A stretch of DNA of 64,000 nt from QZKY01 sp963666295. Lineage in GTDB: Bacteria; Pseudomonadota; Gammaproteobacteria; Burkholderiales; Burkholderiaceae_D. Shown in pieces: positions 61,354-64,000 of this stretch. Under the pieces are notes generated by a model that worked only from the letters and a program-made list of their open reading frames with translations, did not search any database and was not told the origin of the DNA. Numbering within the stretch: the stretch's first letter is position 1; the number at the start of each line of letters is the position of its first letter. The stretch is taken from NCBI GenBank assembly GCA_963666295.1, contig OY762707.1, positions 1,922,001 to 1,986,000 on the forward strand, written 5' to 3'. A program made the translations under genes and the position numbers.

Positions 61354-61965
61354 ATGAGCCATTCGTTAGACAAACAGTTTGCTTCGAATATTTATTATGA
61401 TCGCGGTTTTGACAAGGACGCGGCCAAAATCTTGCCGGGCGAATACTATTACACCCCGAAAGATATGGTGATTGTTACCGTGCTGGGTTCGTGCGTGTCG
61501 GCTTGTATTCGTGATCGTGTGAGCGGTATTGGTGGCATGAACCACTTTATGCTGCCCAAAGACGGCAATGAGTCGGAAGGCCTGTTATCTGCGTCCATGC
61601 GTTACGGCACGTATGCCATGGAAATACTGATCAATGAATTGCTGAAATCCGGTGCCAAACGCGAGAATCTGGAAGCCAAGGTTTTTGGTGGTGGTAACGT
61701 GATGCAGGGTTTCATTTCGATGAACGTTGGGGAGCGCAACGCACAATTCGTAAAGGACTATTTGCGCGCTGAAGGGATTCGTATTGTCGCTGAAGATTTG
61801 CAGGATGTTTACCCGCGCAAGGTTTACTTCTTCCCGCGCTCCGGACGTGTTCTGGTCAAGAAATTGCGACAGTTGCATAACAACACAATTGCCAATCGCG
61901 AGCAGGATTATGCAAAAACCCTCTCGACAAAGCCGGTTTCTGGCGATATCGAATTGTTTGGCTAA
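61354..61965 (+). CDS. cheD: Chemoreceptor glutamine deamidase CheD
   Basis: 203 residues. The catalytic Cys47 (VLGSCVSACI) and His64 (GGMNHFMLP) are present, with the further motifs RYGTYAMEILINELL, AKVFGGGNVM and IGxRN-like NVGERNAQFV. CheD deamidates receptor glutamines and can interact with CheC or CheY-P. It probably forms an operon with cheR. cheB, which often follows, is absent here; the next gene is rlmJ. Confidence 0.96.
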   Translation: MSHSLDKQFASNIYYDRGFDKDAAKILPGEYYYTPKDMVIVTVLGSCVSACIRDRVSGIGGMNHFMLPKDGNESEGLLSASMRYGTYAMEILINELLKSGAKRENLEAKVFGGGNVMQGFISMNVGERNAQFVKDYLRAEGIRIVAEDLQDVYPRKVYFFPRSGRVLVKKLRQLHNNTIANREQDYAKTLSTKPVSGDIELFG

Positions 61966-62108
61966 AACAGGCGCTTTCCGGCGTCGTGCTTTGCCTCTCT
62001 TTCTCAAACCATTTTCACAGGCGGGCGTTTCTTTTCCGCTTATGCGCTTTTGTCCGTGCTCTGACGTAAAATGCGTGGTTCTGACTCGTTTTTGAGGGCA
62101 AGCCACGA

Positions 62109-62984
62109 ATGTTAAGTTACCGCCATGTTTTCCATGCAGGCAATCATGCCGATGTGCTGAAGCACTTTGTGCTGGTGCATCTGCTTCGGTATCTGGGTCA
62201 AAAGGATGCGCCTTTTAGCTATGTTGATACGCATGCTGGCGCCGGATTGTATGCGCTTGATGGGGCATACGCTACAAAGAGTGCCGAGTCGGAAACAGGC
62301 ATCGTTCGGCTCTGGAAGCGCAAGGATTTGCCAGAGCCGCTGGCTGAATACGTGCAACTGGTGCGTGGCATGAACGCGGGCAAGAAGCTCAAATTGTATC
62401 CGGGATCACCGTGGTTTGCTGATGCGCTGCTCAGAGAGCAGGATCGGTTAAGACTCTTCGAATTGCACCCGAGCGACTGCAAAATACTGAAAGACAATGT
62501 GCGCAAGCTTGATGCAAGGGGCGCACGGAACAAGGGGCGCGGTAAGCGCGTGATTGTGGAGCAGGATGATGGTTTTTCTGCTTTGAAGGCATTATTGCCG
62601 CCGCCTTCAAGAAGAGGCTTGGTCCTGATTGACCCTCCCTATGAAGTCAAGGATGACTACCGCAGAACGATTGAAATGCTGACGGAAGCATTAAAACGCT
62701 TTGCTACAGGCGTGTACGCGGTGTGGTATCCGCAACTGCAACGCCAGGAGTCGAAGCGCCTGTCGACCAAACTGAAGAGCTTGCCGGCCAAGGACTGGTT
62801 AAATGTGACGCTGTCTGTGGGCAGACTCTTGCCGGATGGCAAGGGCCTGCGCAGCAGCAGCATGTTTATCATCAACCCGCCCTGGACACTGCAAGCGGCA
62901 CTCAATGAGGTGATGCCCTATCTCGTTTCTGTTTTAAAGCAAGATGAGGGCGCTGAATTCACCATTGAGGCTAGTGCGCCCTGA
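62109..62984 (+). CDS. rlmJ: 23S rRNA (A2030-N6)-methyltransferase RlmJ
   Basis: 291 residues with the family N-terminus MLSYRHVFHAGNHADVLKH, SAM-site segment YVDTHAGAGLY, the catalytic DPPYE motif (GLVLIDPPYEVKDDY) and the C-terminal GLRSSSMFIINPPW. It methylates A2030 of 23S rRNA. Its last 14 bp overlap the end of the convergent rhlE gene. Confidence 0.95.
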   Translation: MLSYRHVFHAGNHADVLKHFVLVHLLRYLGQKDAPFSYVDTHAGAGLYALDGAYATKSAESETGIVRLWKRKDLPEPLAEYVQLVRGMNAGKKLKLYPGSPWFADALLREQDRLRLFELHPSDCKILKDNVRKLDARGARNKGRGKRVIVEQDDGFSALKALLPPPSRRGLVLIDPPYEVKDDYRRTIEMLTEALKRFATGVYAVWYPQLQRQESKRLSTKLKSLPAKDWLNVTLSVGRLLPDGKGLRSSSMFIINPPWTLQAALNEVMPYLVSVLKQDEGAEFTIEASAP

Positions 62985-64000
62985 ACGAGCGTTGATCAGC
63001 TTGCGCAGGATTCGCTTTGTTGCGATTTCCTTTATGTGAGCCAGGCTTGGAAAAAGCTTTCTTGCCTGGCTGGTGGTCGGCGCTGCGCTTTCCATTGGAC
63101 CTGCCTGCAGATGGTTTGGGCTTGACTCGGCGTTTTGCAGCTTTGCGCTGTGGTTCGAGGCCCTCAATTTCATTCACCGGGATGGATTGTTTGGTGAAAC
63201 GCTCAATGCGCTTGATATGAATGCCTTCGGCATGGTTTACCAGAGAAATTGCCAGTCCGTTGCGACCGGCACGTCCGGTGCGACCGATACGGTGTACGTA
63301 GTCTTCAGCTGACCTTGGTAGGTCAAAATTGATCACATGCGTGATGGATGGGACATCAATTCCTCTGGCGGCCACATCTGTGGCTACCAGTACTTTGAAG
63401 CGACCACGGCGCAGGCCATCCAGTGTACGATTTCGCGCGCCCTGGTGCATGTCCCCATGCAAGGCTGCGGCGGTAAAGCCAGCGATATTGAGTTGGTCGG
63501 CAATCATGTCTGCATCTCGTTTGGTCGCAGTAAAGACGAGCGCCTGGCCAATGGCCGAATCACGCAGCAAATGATCCAGCAGCCGGTTTTTGTGTGGCAG
63601 GTCATCGACAAAATGAATGCTTTGCAGAATGTTTTCATGGCGTGTGGTTTTGCTCGCAATCTGGATGACAACCGGGTCGCGGGTGATCCGGCGTGCCATG
63701 TTGCCAACAACGCCATCCAGCGTGGCTGAAAACAGCAAGGTTTGGCGTGAATCGGGTGTTGCATCAACAATTTTTTCAATGTCTTCAATAAAGCCCATGT
63801 CGAGCATGCGATCAGCTTCGTCCAGAACCAGTATTTCCAGTTGTGAAAAATCGATCTTGCCAGACTCCATGTGATCTATCAGTCTTCCTGGTGTAGCAAT
63901 GAGGATTTCCGGATTCTGACCAAGCAATTGCAGTTGCTTGGGGTAGGGCATGCCGCCCAAGATGGCCGCTGCCTTTATTTGCCTCATGTGTGTGGCATAC
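62971..64000 (-). CDS. rhlE: DEAD-box RNA helicase RhlE, 5' end cut
   Basis: The 342 C-terminal residues of a DEAD-box helicase run off the window edge; motif I lies outside. Visible are Ib (ATPGRL), II (VLDEADRML), III (FSAT), IV (ALVFTATKRDADMIAD), V (ATDVAARGIDVP) and VI (HRIGRTGRAGR), then a Lys/Arg/Gly-rich disordered tail. This layout matches RhlE, involved in ribosome assembly and RNA turnover. RhlE is an assignment by architecture; another DEAD-box paralogue is possible. Confidence 0.85.
   Translation of the reverse strand, partial: YATHMRQIKAAAILGGMPYPKQLQLLGQNPEILIATPGRLIDHMESGKIDFSQLEILVLDEADRMLDMGFIEDIEKIVDATPDSRQTLLFSATLDGVVGNMARRITRDPVVIQIASKTTRHENILQSIHFVDDLPHKNRLLDHLLRDSAIGQALVFTATKRDADMIADQLNIAGFTAAALHGDMHQGARNRTLDGLRRGRFKVLVATDVAARGIDVPSITHVINFDLPRSAEDYVHRIGRTGRAGRNGLAISLVNHAEGIHIKRIERFTKQSIPVNEIEGLEPQRKAAKRRVKPKPSAGRSNGKRSADHQPGKKAFSKPGSHKGNRNKANPAQADQRSFRAH

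Overview
This is a bacterial chromosome segment of moderate GC. Gene content and order point to a motile Betaproteobacterium: miaB-phoH-ybeY-corC-lnt, rdgC, RlmJ, a DUF5610-like protein, and MCPs ending in CheR-tether pentapeptides. A Burkholderiales/Oxalobacteraceae-like source is my best guess. It is an inference from gene style, not a proven assignment.

Layout. (1) 1-6460: the 3' end of a tRNA-Ser(GGA) gene is the attachment site of a 6.3 kb integrative element. The element has 41-bp direct repeats at 54-94 and 6302-6342, a P4-type integrase, an AlpA-like regulator, small winged-helix proteins, a MITE-like 221-bp unit, four palindromic 17-bp repeats at 42-44 bp spacing, and two orphan cargo genes (a membrane protein and a secreted protein). 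Just beyond the right att copy lies the leader of a second, related integrase whose gene is gone, so elements have stacked at this tRNA. (2) 6532-9613: a small conserved-type ORF and a complete IS21-family insertion (istA, istB, 5-bp target duplication). (3) 9745-16836: rdgC, a hypothetical gene, dbpA, a gamma-carbonic-anhydrase-like gene, and a cluster of an ArsR-rhodanese regulator, a disulfide flavoprotein reductase and a BASS-family transporter. (4) 16912-26529: a signalling block with a six-PAS hybrid kinase, cheW, two MCPs and a FixJ-type regulator. The cheW and second MCP genes share a conserved upstream module, and a relic of an MCP 3' end sits between the kinase and cheW. (5) 26721-33857: a HAF-repeat protein, a LapG-like protease, pepD, a LysR regulator, a scar with IS3-like debris, and a diguanylate cyclase translationally coupled to a PIG-L deacetylase. 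(6) 33912-50805: housekeeping genes thyA, lnt, corC, ybeY, phoH, miaB, a flavoprotein lacking the usual catalytic dyad, a SYLF-domain protein, htpG, a RidA-family gene, an aromatic/aspartate aminotransferase, uvrB and a DUF5610-like gene. (7) 50925-55158: an ABC exporter operon (adaptor, ATPase, two permeases). (8) 55331-64000: a uracil-DNA-glycosylase-like protein with an altered active site, a second diguanylate cyclase, a NarX/NarL-like pair, cheR-cheD, rlmJ and a truncated rhlE.

Functional themes are chemotaxis, cyclic-di-GMP signalling and adhesion control (two GGDEF enzymes, a LapG-like protease, CheW/MCP/CheR/CheD), plus RNA and DNA maintenance. The accessory material worth most attention is the tRNA-Ser element and the ArsR-rhodanese/reductase/transporter cluster. 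No CRISPR array and no complete, recognisable defence system was seen.
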